DNA of 64,000 nucleotides from Doris montereyensis (lineage: Eukaryota > Mollusca > Gastropoda > Nudibranchia > Dorididae), in the NCBI GenBank assembly GCA_037039925.1, contig JAXRKP010000069.1:50001-114000 (forward strand), given 5' to 3'. The notes below the pieces were generated by a model. It ran no database searches and was not told the DNA's origin. It worked only from the letters and a program-made list of their open reading frames with translations. This document shows positions 61,588 through 64,000 of this stretch, piece after piece. Each line of letters opens with the position of its first letter. Positions within the stretch are counted from its first letter, which is position 1. The translations under genes and the position numbers were made by a program.

Positions 61588-61908
61588 TTTATATCATTTG
61601 ATTTACCCACATCCACAACTAAGGTGATCTCAGGGTTTTTGGTAGGATTCTTAATTTTTTTATTTGGCCCGACTGCCCTGTAAACAGCCAAGGGATCTTT
61701 AACGTGCATAGAGTGTTGTGATCTGTACACGGGACCTCCTTTCTATCAGCCTTCTCCGATGGGACTAGGTGTCGATCCATCTACCTGGATCAGAGGGGTA
61801 GATTTTGCTTGAAAAAATTGAGAAAATTTTTCGGCCGTTGGCAGGGCTCGAACTCACTACCTTTTGGTTGAGAGGCCGACACCTTGCCTCTGTACTACCG
61901 AGTCCCTC
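61588..61908 (-). repeat. tRNA-SINE family A, copy 6
   Basis: Reverse orientation, full length. The 3' end (ATTTGATTTACCCACATCCA) is at the left and the tRNA-like head at the right (GGCAGGGCTCGAACTCACTA as B-box complement, then TACTACCGAGTCCC). It lies in KLC intron 17. Confidence 0.9.
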
Positions 61909-62634
61909 ATTCATTTTGCTGAAAGGATTGTATTAGTTACCTTTAAGTTTAAGCCGTATAGGCCTACTTGAGTTTGACTGAAGTGAAAACCCTATTTCTT
62001 ATATATGTCAGAGGGTACAATGTTATTCTGAGTTTTGAGATTTAAAATTTTTAAGTCAGGTTTTGTTGGGGGTTAATGTTTTTTTCATTTTTGGTTTGGT
62101 TTTGTTCTGGGTTTTTTTCTCCATTTGGGAGGCGGGGGGGGGGGAGTTGCTTTCTCCCTTATCTTCTTTGCATTTTTGCTGTGCACGTAGGCTATGTTGT
62201 CATTTGCTGACATCAAGCAATGCTCATCTCAATATTATCATTTAGGGTCAGCTGTGTAACTACTGTAGCTGACATTATCAAATGCATTTACTTGCTTCTC
62301 AACTTTGCCTCTGTCAGATTGCAGGCAATCAAAGGAGATAAGCTGGGTTGTTTTTTTTAATGCAATGGTTCTTTTAAATTGAGTTGATGCAGTCTTTTCT
62401 CTGTCTCCCTCTCTCCCTCCATCACCCTCTCCCCCTCCATCACCCTCTCCCTCTTCCCCCCTCTGCCCTTCCCCCTCCTCCTCCTCTCCTTCCTTCATCC
62501 TTTCCTCATCTCTATATTATACCGTCTCCAAAGAAGAACTTGGAGAGAAATTTTATGTCTGTTTCGCGATTATAATTTGTCCAAAATTTCATTATCCTTT
62601 TATCTTTCCATTTGTTTTTTTTCCCCCATGACAG

Positions 62635-62695
62635 CATGAAAAGAGCAAGCTCCATGTCAGTGCTTAACATCATTAGCAGCAATGACAAATTACAT
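62635..62695 (+). CDS. KLC: KLC exon 18, tail (MKRASSMSVLN)
   Basis: Phase 2 to 0, borders CCCATGACAG|CATGAAAAG and TTACAT|GTAAGT. After completing a Ser codon it encodes MKRASSMSVLNIISSNDKLH. MKRASS(L/M)(N/S)(V/F)LN is a conserved KLC C-terminal block and contains an RxxS phosphorylation context. Residues about 611-631. Confidence 0.92.
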
Positions 62696-62796
62696 GTAAG
62701 TATGAAAGTAATGGGTGACATTTATCAACCGTATCATATTAAAGAAATGTCAATCGGCAACATTTATAAGATACTCATAATACTTAGCAGAATTCA

Positions 62797-63128
62797 ATTT
62801 AATTTTTTATTTGATTTGATTTACCCACATCCACAACTAAGGAGATCTCTTGGTTTTGGTAGGATTTTTAGTTTTGCCCATACTGCCATGTAAACAGCCA
62901 AGGGATCTTTAACGTGCACAGAGTGTAATCTGCACACATTACCTCCTTTTTATGGTCCATCTCAGATGGGACTAGTCGACCCACCTACACCCACCTACGT
63001 GGACCAGGGGGTAGATTTTGCTTGAAAGTACTCAAGAGAATTTTTCAACTGTGTCAGGGCTCGAACCAACTACCTTCTGGTTGAGAGGTCGACACCTTGC
63101 CTCTAGACTACCAATACCAAGTCCCCCA
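62797..63128 (-). repeat. tRNA-SINE family A, copy 7
   Basis: Reverse orientation, full length, about 100 bp after KLC exon 18. It has TTTGATTTACCCACATCCAC, AAACAGCCAAGGGATCTTTA, GGACCAGGGGGTAGATTTTG, CAGGGCTCGAACCAACTACC and GAGAGGTCGACACCTTGCCT. Confidence 0.9.
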
Positions 63129-63234
63129 CTTAGCAGAAAGGCTTTGGTGGCTTAATAAATTAACAGAGATCAGGATTGCAATTTTTTTGTCGAGTTTATT
63201 TTTTCCCACAAGACAGTTTCAGGGAATTTAAAAA

Positions 63235-63500
63235 GGGCGTTGAGGGTCTAGCATTCAGGCTGCTGGGCTTGGTATCATTAGGTCCTGGGTTCAAATCCTG
63301 GCAATGCTAGATTCTATATCTATGTTAATTCCTTGGGAAAGTCAATCAACACACACTTTCTCACTCGACCCAGATGCAAATGGGTACCAGCATCAGCTGA
63401 GATGTAAATTCTCTGACGTACTAGAATCCCAATCAGGAGATGAAGTATTTTCACCTTTTCAGCTTCGACTGTCTGGGTCGTAATAGCATTGAAGGAATTT
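63235..63500 (+). repeat. tRNA-headed SINE, second family (B)
   Basis: The head GGGTCTAGCATTCAGGCTGC and GGTCCTGGGTTCAAATCCTG contains a good B box (GGTTCAAATCC). The following CACTCGACCCAGATGCAAAT and GGGTACCAGCATC resembles a central motif I recall from invertebrate SINEs; that recollection is unverified. The 3' end is unclear. It is unrelated to family A outside the promoter boxes. Confidence 0.65.
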
Positions 63501-63817
63501 TATTTACTTTTGACTTTTTTGTTACACATTTTCACCCGGGTTATTATTTCAAGTAATTGACTGGTGGAATTTCACATGCACGGTGTTATACATTAATATG
63601 AAAGAAAAAGAGTCGCAAATGTGGTTAACAACATCCTACTGCAGAAGTAATCAGTGGGTTCTTATCGCACGGCCTCTTATTCAGCGGTTCTCTTTCTTGC
63701 TTATCATAATCAGACATCCGTTATATATTGTGTTGCTGTTATCTTGATGTAATTGACTATTCCTGTCTATGAGCTGTTGACTAAATTCTCTGAATACTTC
63801 CATGTTTTATTTCTCAG

Positions 63818-63907
63818 GAAAGTCGTCGGTCAGTTGGAGATTTGAGTGTCGCAGGAGCAGGAGATTTACAGACGAGAGGACGGACTGCCAGCACAGAAGT
63901 TTTGTAA
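63818..63907 (+). CDS. KLC: KLC exon 19, C-terminus and stop
   Basis: Acceptor TTATTTCTCAG|GAAAGT in phase 0; TAA at 63,905-63,907. It encodes ESRRSVGDLSVAGAGDLQTR and then GRTASTEVL. The tail is serine-rich and basic with no recognised domain. It follows exon 18 without frame conflict. The 3' UTR begins at 63,908 and continues past the window, running into a GA-rich stretch. Confidence 0.85.
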   Translation, partial: ESRRSVGDLSVAGAGDLQTRGRTASTEVL

Positions 63908-64000
63908 CAGCATCCAAGGATTTAGAAATGTTATATTAGAACCACCAGCATGGATGAACAATTGATTTTACCTCTGTGTAGTGAGAAAGAAAGAGAGAGA

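Overview
The window is animal nuclear DNA and is dominated by one gene, a kinesin light chain (KLC), read on the + strand from a first coding exon near 12.8 kb to its stop codon at 63,907. The genes are split by introns of up to about 13 kb with GT-AG borders. AT-rich non-coding DNA, long (CT)n/(GA)n tracts, tRNA-derived SINEs and a broken RTE-like LINE point to a lophotrochozoan invertebrate, probably a mollusc. That placement is inferred from overall character and memory of KLC proteins; no search was run.

Layout. 1-12.7 kb: no gene recognised; it holds CT/GA microsatellites, short tandem duplications, a candidate TIR element (6,757-7,482), a dispersed ATTATCAAATGAACTG repeat and a 5'-truncated LINE on the minus strand (about 11.07-12.65 kb). 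12,727-12,805: candidate KLC exon 1. 12.8-25.7 kb: a repeat-laden first intron. 25.7-30.5 kb: exons for the N-terminal coiled coil, the acidic linker and TPR1/TPR2. 33.0-44.9 kb: exons for TPR2 to TPR6. 47.7-63.9 kb: exons for a long, serine- and basic-rich C-terminal tail, split by large introns.

Most notable are two pairs of tandemly duplicated exons inside the TPR (cargo-binding) domain: 7a/7b (32,978 and 33,549) and 10a/10b (39,699 and 40,765). Within each pair, length, phase and splice borders match but residues differ. They look mutually exclusive, so one gene could make four TPR variants in addition to C-terminal variants. For pair 7 the intron phases themselves forbid including both exons.

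Four conserved exons (3, 7a, 7b, 13), and probably exon 1, each lack one base in a short A or G run and so lose frame locally, while frame is perfect on both sides. This looks like assembly homopolymer error rather than gene decay, but it would break automated gene models; with the missing bases allowed for, the protein is about 660 residues.

The repeat landscape includes seven copies of one tRNA-headed SINE, one copy of a second, about eight or more same-orientation copies of an unrecognised ~120-bp repeat (core TGGTAGGTCCTAC ... ATTTCAATGAA) often abutting CT tracts, a 21-bp minisatellite and a ~55-bp minisatellite.
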